Positions 1 to 5,545 of a stretch of 6,195 nucleotides of DNA are shown here, piece by piece. The notes under the pieces are model-generated. The model searched no databases. It worked only from the letters and a program-made list of their open reading frames with translations, and was not told the DNA's origin. Numbering within the stretch: position 1 is the first letter of the stretch; every line of letters begins with the position of its first letter. A program made the position numbers and the translations under genes. Source of the DNA: a bacterium 42_11 (lineage in GTDB: Bacteria > Synergistota > GBS-1); contig LGFB01000082.1 of assembly GCA_001508835.1 (NCBI GenBank), positions 1 to 6,195 on the forward strand, in the 5' to 3' direction.

Positions 1-1
1 T

Positions 2-2053
2 GATTTCAAATGCTGCATCTATTCTACCCATAAACATACACCAGATGCACCAAGATTAAGACTTATTATTCCACTTAAAAGAGAAGTAACAGAGGATGAA
101 TACCCAGCCCTTGGTCGGATGGTTGCAAAGGAGATTGGGATTGATTTATTCGATGACACCACTTATGAACCTTCAAGACTAATGTATTGGCCTTCTACAC
201 CGTCAGATGGAGAGTTTGTATTTAAAGAGAAAGACGGTGAACTATTGGACCCAGATATCTATCTATCAAAATATGTAGACTGGCGGGACACTTCAATGTG
301 GCCAGTCTCAAGTCGACAATCTGAGGTTGTACAAAGGAAAATAACTAAACAAGCAGATCCATTAATTAAAGAAGGGGTTATAGGAGCATTTTGCAGAGCC
401 TATAACATTGAAGAAGCCATCGAAGAATTTCTACCTGATGTATATGAACCTAGTACCATGAATGGACGATTTGATTATATTCCAGCAGATTCTTCAGCGG
501 GTTTGGTAATCTATGATGGTAAATTTGCTTATAGCCATCATGCTACTGATCCAGCATGTGGAATGCTGCTAAACGCATTTGATTTGGTCCGAGTGCATAA
601 ATTTCGGGAACTAGATGAAAAGGTGACAGAAAATGCACCGCCAAGTAAACTACCTTCATTTAGAGCCATGACAGATTTGGCATTAGAGGATGAACGGGTA
701 AAAGAGCAGTTTGCTGAAGAACGAAAGGCTCAGGCTGAAAAAGAGTTTATTGATGAAGATTGGGAAAAGCAGCTGGAGCTTGATAAGACAGGAACGGTTA
801 AAAATACGCTTAGAAATTTGATTTTGATACTTGAAAATGATCCCAACCTAAAAAGCATAGTGTTTAATCAGCTATCTGATAGTCTCGAAATTAAAGGTGA
901 TGTTCCTTGGCCGCATCCATCGAAGTTCTGGAGAGATGCAGATGATGCACAGCTAATCAGCTACATTGACACCCACTACGGAACCTTTTCTGCAAGAAAC
1001 TATGATGTAGCGGTAGCGAAGGTCGCTGACGATAGATCTTATCATCCGATTCGGGAATTTATTGAGGCTCTTCCTGAATGGGATAAGGTACCTAGAGTAG
1101 ATACATTGCTAATCGATTATCTAGGTGCATCAGATAACCCATATGTTCGAGCTGTGACAAGAAAAACTTTATGTGCAGCTATTTCTCGTGTACTGACTCC
1201 AGGTATCAAGTTTGATTCCATGTTGGTTTTAAATGGGCCGCAGGGAGTTGGAAAAAGCACTCTTATAGCCAAGTTAGGTGGAGACTGGTTTTCTGATAGT
1301 TTGAGCTTATCAGATACCAAGGATAAGACCGCCGCAGAAAAGTTACAGGGTTACTGGATTTTAGAAATTGGAGAACTGGCTGGACTGAAAAAAGCTGAAG
1401 TGGAAACACTTAGAAGCTTCCTATCTCGCCAGAATGATATTTATCGAGCCAGCTTTGGCAAGAGAGCTACTCCTCACTTAAGACAATGTGTCTTTTTTGG
1501 TACCACTAATGCTGAAAAAGGCTATTTGCGGGATACCACAGGAAACCGTCGTTTCTGGCCGGTAAAGACTCCGGGAAATGGTACAAAAAAGTCATGGCAG
1601 TTAGAGCAGGATGAAATTCTGCAGATATGGGCTGAAACTCTTACCTTTGTGAAAGCTGGAGAAAAATTGTACCTTGATGCCAGTCTTGAGAAGCTTGCAA
1701 AAGAAGAACAGCGGGAAGCCATGGAATCCGATGAGCGTGAAGGTTTAGTACGAGAGTACCTTGACATGCTTTTACCTGAAGATTGGGACACCATGGATTT
1801 ATATGAACGCCGAGCCTATATCAATGGAACTGAGTTTGGTGAAAGCAAGAGGGTTGGTGTTTGGAAACGAAAATCGGTTTCTAATATGGAAATTTGGTGT
1901 GAGTGCTTTGGAAAGGATCGAGCCAACCTGCGAAGGGTGGATGGTAATGAAATATCGGCGATTATGGCAAGTATCGGAGGCTGGACAGGTCTCGTGAAAA
2001 AAGAACGAATCCCGCTTTATGGACCACAATGGGTTTATGTTCCCAAAGAATAA
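2..2053 (+). CDS. AEP primase / VapE-family helicase, 5' partial
   Basis: Probable replicative primase-helicase that opens and primes phage DNA. The frame is open from the left edge: 39 residues precede the first internal ATG at 119 and continue the same conserved protein, so the true start lies upstream; 683 residues are visible. The visible N-terminus carries Y-S-T-H (the sxH motif of archaeo-eukaryotic primases) and a TTYEPSRLMYWPS segment common in phage primases; the first metal-binding primase motif must lie upstream. The C-terminal half is a VapE/D5-like SF3-type ATPase: Walker A GPQGVGKST at 1235-1261, Walker B-like YWILEIGE at 1352-1375, sensor-like GTTN at 1499-1510, and an arginine-finger-like GNRRFWPV at 1541-1564. 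Family membership is from recognition of these motifs. The role in initiating phage replication is inferred from the family and from the repeat-rich gap just downstream. Confidence 0.93.
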   Translation, partial: DFKCCIYSTHKHTPDAPRLRLIIPLKREVTEDEYPALGRMVAKEIGIDLFDDTTYEPSRLMYWPSTPSDGEFVFKEKDGELLDPDIYLSKYVDWRDTSMWPVSSRQSEVVQRKITKQADPLIKEGVIGAFCRAYNIEEAIEEFLPDVYEPSTMNGRFDYIPADSSAGLVIYDGKFAYSHHATDPACGMLLNAFDLVRVHKFRELDEKVTENAPPSKLPSFRAMTDLALEDERVKEQFAEERKAQAEKEFIDEDWEKQLELDKTGTVKNTLRNLILILENDPNLKSIVFNQLSDSLEIKGDVPWPHPSKFWRDADDAQLISYIDTHYGTFSARNYDVAVAKVADDRSYHPIREFIEALPEWDKVPRVDTLLIDYLGASDNPYVRAVTRKTLCAAISRVLTPGIKFDSMLVLNGPQGVGKSTLIAKLGGDWFSDSLSLSDTKDKTAAEKLQGYWILEIGELAGLKKAEVETLRSFLSRQNDIYRASFGKRATPHLRQCVFFGTTNAEKGYLRDTTGNRRFWPVKTPGNGTKKSWQLEQDEILQIWAETLTFVKAGEKLYLDASLEKLAKEEQREAMESDEREGLVREYLDMLLPEDWDTMDLYERRAYINGTEFGESKRVGVWKRKSVSNMEIWCECFGKDRANLRRVDGNEISAIMASIGGWTGLVKKERIPLYGPQWVYVPKE

Positions 2054-2060
2054 TTTAGTT

Positions 2061-2203
2061 TGGAACACATGGAACAATTTTTTCTCTGGAACAAATTTTA
2101 CCTGTTCCGGTGAAACAAAAATGGTCATTTGGTACACCTCATCGGAACAGGCGGCAGCCCCTTGTAAAGTAGGCTACTTTATAACCTCTGTTCCATTGTT
2201 CCA
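2061..2203. repeat. GGAACA/TGTTCC iteron-like repeats
   Basis: TGGAACA occurs at 2061-2067, 2070-2076 and 2087-2093, and CGGAACA at 2143-2149. The complement TGTTCC occurs at 2103-2108, 2189-2194 and 2197-2202, the last two followed by A. A one-mismatch copy, TGGTACA, lies at 2130-2136, and another GGAACA lies outside this span at 2295-2300. The arrangement is roughly symmetric: the left pair mirrors the right pair, and CCTGTTCCG at 2101-2109 is the exact inverse of CGGAACAGG at 2143-2151. Unit size and spacing do not fit a CRISPR array. Confidence 0.75.
2162..2184. repeat. 23-bp dyad, possible operator or hairpin
   Basis: Eleven-base arms at 2162-2172 (TTGTAAAGTAG) and 2174-2184 (CTACTTTATAA) flank a single central G at 2173. 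All positions are complementary except one G/T pair (2164/2182). As DNA it looks like a binding site for a dimeric repressor. As RNA it could form a stem of about ten pairs with a GGC loop. No T tract follows directly, so it is not a typical intrinsic terminator. What binds it is unknown. Confidence 0.6.
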
Positions 2204-2255
2204 ATAATTATTATTAAAAATAATCCTAAAGACAAAAAGAAGAAATTACCTACAA

Positions 2256-2276
2256 ACGCGTATATACGCGCGTATA
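2256..2276. repeat. Overlapping palindromes in alternating Pu-Py run
   Basis: CGCGTATATACGCG at 2257-2270 and TATACGCGCGTATA at 2263-2276 are both perfect 14-bp palindromes and share eight bases. The whole 2256-2276 run alternates strictly between purine and pyrimidine, which favours cruciform or left-handed DNA under negative supercoiling. It is much richer in CpG than the AT-rich DNA around it. It lies 35 to 55 bases before the VRR-NUC start codon, so it could also be a protein-binding site or a structured 5' leader. Confidence 0.7.
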
Positions 2277-2310
2277 GAGACTTTTTGGATTTAGGGAACA
2301 TGGAGGATTT

Positions 2311-2592
2311 ATGAGAGAGAAATTGATTGAACAGCAACTAATAAAATCAGTAAAAGATATAGGCGGCATTGCACTTAAGATTGTATCACCAGGTTTTGAT
2401 GGAATGCCAGACAGATTGATTCTATTACCTAATAGAAAAGTTGCTTTTGTAGAGGTAAAAGCACCAGGTAAAACCTTAAGGCCTCTACAGGAAAAGCGAA
2501 AAAGACAGTTAGAAGCACTTGGTTTTTTGGTGTTCTGCCTGGATCATATAGATCAGATTGGAGGGATACTTCATGAAATACAAGCCTCATGA
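2311..2592 (+). CDS. VRR-NUC domain nuclease
   Basis: Stand-alone VRR-NUC protein of 93 aa, the usual size for phage members of this PD-(D/E)XK nuclease group. The visible active-site pattern is E7 near the N-terminus, D34 in GMPDR, E48 and K50 in FVEVKAP, then Q60. Phage-type VRR-NUC proteins are known to act as dimers on branched DNA, including Holliday junctions, so this protein probably processes replication or recombination intermediates; this specific role is inferred. GGAGG at 2302-2306 precedes the ATG with a tight 4-base gap. The last 20 bases overlap the next gene, a helicase, which suggests coupled translation and joint action. Confidence 0.9.
   Translation: MREKLIEQQLIKSVKDIGGIALKIVSPGFDGMPDRLILLPNRKVAFVEVKAPGKTLRPLQEKRKRQLEALGFLVFCLDHIDQIGGILHEIQAS
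2560..2565 (+). promoter_or_regulatory. Ribosome binding site of the SNF2 helicase gene
   Basis: GGAGGG lies inside the end of the VRR-NUC gene, with GGAGG ending 8 bases before the ATG at 2573. It decides the helicase start. An in-frame TTG at 2558 would overlap this site and has no site of its own. Confidence 0.75.
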
Positions 2593-3922
2593 GTATCAGG
2601 TTTATGCCACTGAGTATATCCTCAATCATCCTATAGCAGCAGTGCTCTTAGATATGGGATTAGGTAAGAGTGTCATAACTTTAACTGCCATCTTTGATTT
2701 AACACTGGACAGTTTTCTTGTTCGTAAGGTTCTGGTTATTGCACCGCTAAGAGTTGCCAGAGATACATGGCCTGCAGAGATTGAAAAGTGGGATCACCTA
2801 AAGGGGCTTAAATACACCGTAGCAGTTGGTTCGGAGGTTCAGAGAAAAACAGCCCTTATGAAAAGAGCTCAAGTCTACATTATCAATCGAGAAAATGTGG
2901 AATGGCTAATTTCAAGAAGTGGAATTCCCTTTGATTTTGATATGGTGGTAATTGATGAGCTGTCCTCTTTTAAATCTCATCAAGCCAAGAGATTTAAAAG
3001 TTTAATGAAAGTTAGGCCAAAGGTAAATAGGATAGTAGGACTTACTGGAACCCCATCCTCCAATGGATTGATGGATTTGTGGGCACAGTATCGCTTATTA
3101 GATATGGGGCAGCGATTAGGCAGGTTTATTGGCAGATATCGAGAGGATTACTTTGTACCAGATAAACGTAATCAACAAGTGATCTTCTCCTACAAGCCAA
3201 AACCGGGAGCAGAAGAAGCAATTTATAGGCTAATATCTGACATCACTATTAGCATGAAAGGGACAGACTACCTGAAGCTGCCGGAGCTGGTTATAAACGA
3301 AGTAGATGTAAAGCTTTCTGAAAAAGAAATGAAAAACCTTGACATTATGAAGCGTGATTTAATTACAACGGTTAAAGGTGAGGAAATTACTGCAGCCAAT
3401 GCAGCAGCTCTTTCGGGAAAACTACTGCAAATGGCCAACGGAGCAGTCTATGATGATCAAGGTACAGTACTTCATATACATGACCGTAAGCTGGATGCAC
3501 TGGAAGACTTAATCGAAGCTGCTAATGGCAAGCCAGTTCTAATTGCTTATTGGTTTAAGCATGATTTGTCACGAATACAAAAGCGCTTTGAGGTTGAGGT
3601 GTTATCCACTAGCGATTCTATTAAGAGGTGGAATGATGGAGAAATCTCTATTGCAGCTATCCATCCAGCATCAGCAGGACATGGACTGAACTTGCAAGCT
3701 GGAGGTTCAACTCTTGTATGGTTTGGTCTAACTTGGAGCCTAGAGCTTTATCAGCAAACCAACGCCCGTCTTTGGCGGCAAGGACAAAAAGAAACGGTAG
3801 TGATCCATCACCTGATTTCCAAAGGCACCATTGATGAACGTGTAATGAAAGCCCTAAATGATAAAAACAATACTCAATCCGCACTGATAGATGCGGTTAA
3901 AGCCACACTAAAGGAGGTCTGA
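2573..3922 (+). CDS. SNF2-type superfamily 2 helicase
   Basis: A 449-aa DNA-dependent ATPase/helicase of the compact phage SNF2 type, with no extra domains. Motifs in order: Q-like HEYQ at residues 6-9; Walker A DMGLGKS at residues 27-33 (2651-2671); motif Ia in VLVIAPLRV; motif II DELS (2954-2965) where DEAD or DEAH is more usual; motif III LTGTPSSN (3041-3064); motif V PASAGHGLNLQAGG from 3665; motif VI QQTNARLWRQGQ (3752-3787). ATG 2573 is chosen because GGAGG sits 8 bases upstream. The gene overlaps the VRR-NUC gene by 20 bases. The pair probably forms a unit in which the ATPase moves along or remodels DNA and the nuclease cuts branched structures; that partnership is inferred from gene order. 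Phage recombination or replication restart is the likely setting. Confidence 0.93.
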   Translation: MKYKPHEYQVYATEYILNHPIAAVLLDMGLGKSVITLTAIFDLTLDSFLVRKVLVIAPLRVARDTWPAEIEKWDHLKGLKYTVAVGSEVQRKTALMKRAQVYIINRENVEWLISRSGIPFDFDMVVIDELSSFKSHQAKRFKSLMKVRPKVNRIVGLTGTPSSNGLMDLWAQYRLLDMGQRLGRFIGRYREDYFVPDKRNQQVIFSYKPKPGAEEAIYRLISDITISMKGTDYLKLPELVINEVDVKLSEKEMKNLDIMKRDLITTVKGEEITAANAAALSGKLLQMANGAVYDDQGTVLHIHDRKLDALEDLIEAANGKPVLIAYWFKHDLSRIQKRFEVEVLSTSDSIKRWNDGEISIAAIHPASAGHGLNLQAGGSTLVWFGLTWSLELYQQTNARLWRQGQKETVVIHHLISKGTIDERVMKALNDKNNTQSALIDAVKATLKEV

Positions 3923-3926
3923 TAAA

Positions 3927-4385
3927 ATGAACATTGTCTGGCAATATTTAGATAAAAGAGCAGCGGCAATTAACGCCCTAAAAGATTACAGCAGTATGAA
4001 GTACATCATAGAACATACTGATGAGGACATTGCAACCCTCAACGAAGAAATGAGTTCCCCAGCTTCTCCAGTTCTAAATGGCATGCCATCGACCCATGAT
4101 CCAAAAGCTGGAGAGAAAAGGCTCATTGCCTGCATCAATGAAATTGATGTATTGAAAGAACGTTATCGTCAAGCACTGGAATACATGGACTGGTTTCAAC
4201 CGGCGTGGGATGCTTTAACAGAAGATGAGCAGTATGTGTTAAAGGAGTTTTATTTGGATGATGAACAAAAGCAGATTGATGCAGTGTATAACATTTGTGA
4301 TCACTTCAATATTGAACGTTCTTCTGCATACAACAAAAAGAATCGAGCGCTTCAGCATCTAGCACTACTACTCTATGGAAAGTAA
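3927..4385 (+). CDS. DUF1492/ArpU-like late transcription regulator
   Basis: A 152-aa soluble protein. Residues 1-90 are mostly helical and probably partly coiled coil, with a proline-rich break at about 43-60 (SSPASPVLNGMPSTHDP). Residues 97-149 (starting LTEDEQYVLKEFYLDD, and including FNIERSSAYNKKNRALQHL) look like a sigma-factor region 4 helix-turn-helix, as in phage DUF1492/ArpU/RinA-like proteins. Members of this broad group control late phage genes and sit just before the packaging module, as here. An AAGGAGGT site at 3911-3918 lies 8 bases before the ATG, and the start follows the helicase stop by 4 bases, so it belongs to the same early transcript. Its likely target is the promoter-like region just downstream. 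Exact family assignment is from memory of sequence pattern; the regulator role is likely but not proven. Confidence 0.82.
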   Translation: MNIVWQYLDKRAAAINALKDYSSMKYIIEHTDEDIATLNEEMSSPASPVLNGMPSTHDPKAGEKRLIACINEIDVLKERYRQALEYMDWFQPAWDALTEDEQYVLKEFYLDDEQKQIDAVYNICDHFNIERSSAYNKKNRALQHLALLLYGK

Positions 4386-4394
4386 TGAGTAATA

Positions 4395-4436
4395 TCATGG
4401 ACGATTTTATTAGAAATCCATAATACAATGGTATTG
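4395..4436 (+). promoter_or_regulatory. Possible activator-dependent late promoter
   Basis: CATAAT at 4419-4424 matches the -10 consensus at five of six positions, but nothing near 4395-4402 resembles TTGACA. A good -10 with a poor -35 is what an activator-dependent promoter would look like, and the candidate activator is encoded directly upstream. A small dyad overlaps it: AATAC at 4422-4426 pairs with GTATT at 4431-4435. This is a weak pattern-based call. Confidence 0.3.
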
Positions 4437-4451
4437 TGAAAAATTGTAGAG

Positions 4452-4482
4452 AGCCTTCGTGGAAATACCGCGGGGGCTTTTT
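4452..4482 (+). terminator. Intrinsic terminator or attenuator hairpin
   Basis: AGCCTTCGTGG at 4452-4462 pairs with CCGCGGGGGCT at 4468-4478 over 11 positions (three of them G-U) around an AAATA loop, and a T tract runs to 4482. This is a good intrinsic terminator shape. It lies 67 bases after the regulator's stop codon and 9 bases before the HNH ribosome binding site. It would end the early operon. If transcription starts near 4430, it would sit in the leader of the late transcript and could act as an attenuator. Confidence 0.72.
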
Positions 4483-4490
4483 GCATGTCC

Positions 4491-4499
4491 AAAGGAGGT
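4491..4499 (+). promoter_or_regulatory. Ribosome binding site of the HNH gene
   Basis: AAAGGAGGT is an almost perfect complement of the 16S rRNA tail and lies 5 bases before ATG 4505. It sets the HNH start there rather than at the in-frame GTG 4436, which would place the terminator hairpin inside the coding sequence. Confidence 0.85.
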
Positions 4500-4504
4500 A
4501 CGAA

Positions 4505-4864
4505 ATGCCAAAGAAACCAAAACGACCATGTTCTTCTCCTGGTTGTCCGGAACTGACAGATGGACGTTTTTGTCCGGAGCATGCCAAAAAGGAAGCTTCT
4601 CGTTATGAAAAATATCAACGAGATCCTGAGACGAGGAAACGTTACGGTCGTGCGTGGAAAAGAATACGTGACCGTTACATTACAGCTCATCCCCTATGTG
4701 AAGAGTGCAAAAGACAAGGAAAGCTGACACCAGCAGCTGAAGTGCATCATATCCTTCCCTTGGCACGAGGTGGGACACACGATGAAAGCAACTTAATGGC
4801 TCTTTGTACTCCTTGCCACTCTGCCATCACAGCAAGAGATGGAGACCGTTGGCCATCCCGGTAG
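4505..4864 (+). CDS. HNH endonuclease of the packaging module
   Basis: A 119-aa HNH nuclease. The core runs from residue 65 to 105: C65-x2-C68, H81-H82 in EVHHILPL, N96 in DESNLMALC, then C101-x2-C104-H105. This gives the beta-beta-alpha metal site with a structural zinc held by the two CxxC pairs. An additional cluster near the N-terminus (C9, C14, C23, H26) could bind a second zinc, and a basic stretch (RKRYGRAWKRIRDRY, 44-58) precedes the core. HNH proteins encoded next to the terminase are known to work with terminase in cos-site cutting in HK97-like and staphylococcal phages. Position just before a cos-like spacer and a small terminase fits that role here. A homing endonuclease is the alternative, but the conserved packaging context makes it less likely. 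Confidence 0.92.
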   Translation: MPKKPKRPCSSPGCPELTDGRFCPEHAKKEASRYEKYQRDPETRKRYGRAWKRIRDRYITAHPLCEECKRQGKLTPAAEVHHILPLARGGTHDESNLMALCTPCHSAITARDGDRWPSR

Positions 4865-4960
4865 GGGGGAGTCAAATCTCTACAGCTTTTTAAGCGGACA
4901 ACGGGCGTGGGGCTTCGTGCAAAAAGTCGCAGTTTCAAACGGGGTAATAACCCCTAATAA
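4862..4960. other. Probable cos site between HNH and small terminase
   Basis: This noncoding spacer starts within the HNH stop codon. It holds a run of seven Gs broken by an A near 4864-4871, a TCAAATCTCTACAGC stretch at 4872-4886, a GC-rich GCGGACAACGGGCG stretch at 4894-4907, and a small hairpin GGGGT-AATA-ACCCC at 4941-4954. From memory, a G-run followed by TCAAATCTCT(A/G)CAGC and a GC-rich patch recurs downstream of HNH genes in many Gram-positive prophages. It is more GC-rich than its surroundings. In cos phages of this layout the cleavage site lies next to the HNH and small terminase genes. The exact cut positions cannot be read from sequence alone. Confidence 0.55.
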
Positions 4961-4964
4961 GAAA

Positions 4965-4973
4965 AGAGGTGAG
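4965..4973 (+). promoter_or_regulatory. Ribosome binding site of the small terminase gene
   Basis: AGAGGTGAG matches the anti-Shine-Dalgarno sequence over AGGTGA and lies directly before ATG 4977 at a normal distance. It supports this start over the in-frame ATG at 4839, which would translate the whole cos-like spacer. Confidence 0.8.
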
Positions 4974-4976
4974 TTA

Positions 4977-5528
4977 ATGGCCAAAGATGGTACAAATCGA
5001 GGTGGTGCTCGTATTGGATCTGGTCAGAAAAAGAAAGCACTTATAGATAAAATTGCTGAGGGAAATCCCGGCAAGAGAAAGCTAGAAATCATCGACTTCA
5101 AAAATACCGCTGACTTAAAGGGGCAGGAAATGCCAAAGCCAAGGGCCATGCTCTCAGCAGTGCAAAAGGACGGGAAAACCCTAGTAGCCAGTGAGATTTA
5201 TGAAATTACTTGGAAATGGCTTGAGGAGCGAGGCTGTGCCCATTTGGTGCTTCCACAGCTTCTAGAACGATATGCCATGAGTGCAGCCAGATGGATACAG
5301 TGTGAGGAAGCGGTAACCGAGTTTGGTTTTCTTGCCAAGCACCCAACTACCGGCAATGCTATTCAAAGTCCTTATGTAGCTATGAGTCAGAACTTTATGA
5401 GCCAGACAAACAGGCTCTGGATGGAAATATATCAGATCGTTCGTGAAAACTGTGCGACAGAGTATTCCGGTGCAAATCCACAGGATGATGTGATGGAACG
5501 ACTGTTGACTGCCCGCAGAGGAAAATAA
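4977..5528 (+). CDS. terS: Phage terminase small subunit, P27 family
   Basis: DNA-recognition subunit of the packaging motor, 183 aa. The N-terminus is basic and glycine-rich (GTNRGGARIGSGQKKK, residues 5-20) and is followed by GNPGKR at 29-34, a hallmark of the P27-type small terminases (Terminase_4). The rest is helical: a segment around ITWKWLEERGCAHLVLP and YAMSAARWIQCEEAV, then NPQDDVMERLLTARRGK at the end. The protein should bind near cos and recruit the large subunit, which is not in the window and would be expected further downstream. The start is fixed by the AGGTGA site at 4967-4972. It lies 112 bases after the HNH gene, across the probable cos spacer, and 17 bases before the SAM synthetase gene. 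Confidence 0.93.
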   Translation: MAKDGTNRGGARIGSGQKKKALIDKIAEGNPGKRKLEIIDFKNTADLKGQEMPKPRAMLSAVQKDGKTLVASEIYEITWKWLEERGCAHLVLPQLLERYAMSAARWIQCEEAVTEFGFLAKHPTTGNAIQSPYVAMSQNFMSQTNRLWMEIYQIVRENCATEYSGANPQDDVMERLLTARRGK

Positions 5529-5545
5529 AGATGAGGAGATATATA

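Larger units (their letters stand above)
2054..2310. other. Repeat-rich gap; candidate origin or control region
   Basis: This 257-base stretch separates the primase-helicase from the VRR-NUC gene, and no credible gene was seen in it. From left to right it holds clustered GGAACA/TGTTCC hexamers, a 23-bp dyad at 2162-2184, an AT-rich stretch at about 2204-2250, overlapping palindromes at 2257-2276, a last GGAACA at 2295-2300, and the ribosome binding site of the next gene. Short repeats near an AT-rich segment, beside a gene for a primase-helicase, resemble iteron origins such as those of staphylococcal pathogenicity islands, which lie near their rep genes. An origin is therefore a reasonable inference, but an operator region or a structured leader RNA would also fit. 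Confidence 0.45.

Noticed and set aside
1799..2137. Minus-strand open frame of 112 codons opposite the primase-helicase end.
   Set aside because: Lies antisense to a clear conserved gene, with no recognisable domain and no convincing start signals.
2019..2207. Plus-strand open frame of 62 codons covering the end of the primase-helicase gene and part of the gap.
   Set aside because: No ribosome binding site, no recognisable domain, and most of it is made of the GGAACA repeats and the 23-bp dyad.
2196..2224. Possible promoter with TTGTTC and AATAAT spaced 17 bases apart.
   Set aside because: The -35 part is one of the TGTTCC repeats and the -10 part lies in AT-rich DNA where such matches are common; support is too weak for a feature.
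2061..2301. GGAACA copies as a CRISPR array.
   Set aside because: The repeat is only six to seven bases, occurs in both orientations and has irregular spacing.
2558..2572. TTG start five codons upstream for the SNF2 helicase.
   Set aside because: The codon overlaps the GGAGGG ribosome binding site that serves ATG 2573; no site serves the TTG.
4436..4504. GTG start for a longer HNH protein.
   Set aside because: It would put the terminator-like hairpin and the strong AAAGGAGGT site inside the coding region, and the added residues look unlike an HNH protein.
4306..4690. Two overlapping minus-strand frames opposite the regulator end and the HNH gene.
   Set aside because: They cross the terminator hairpin and the HNH gene, have low-complexity Phe/Arg/Ser-rich translations, and match no family.
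4839..4976. ATG start for a longer small terminase, overlapping the end of the HNH gene.
   Set aside because: The extra 46 residues would be translated from the cos-like spacer, and the good ribosome binding site and family-like N-terminus point to ATG 4977.
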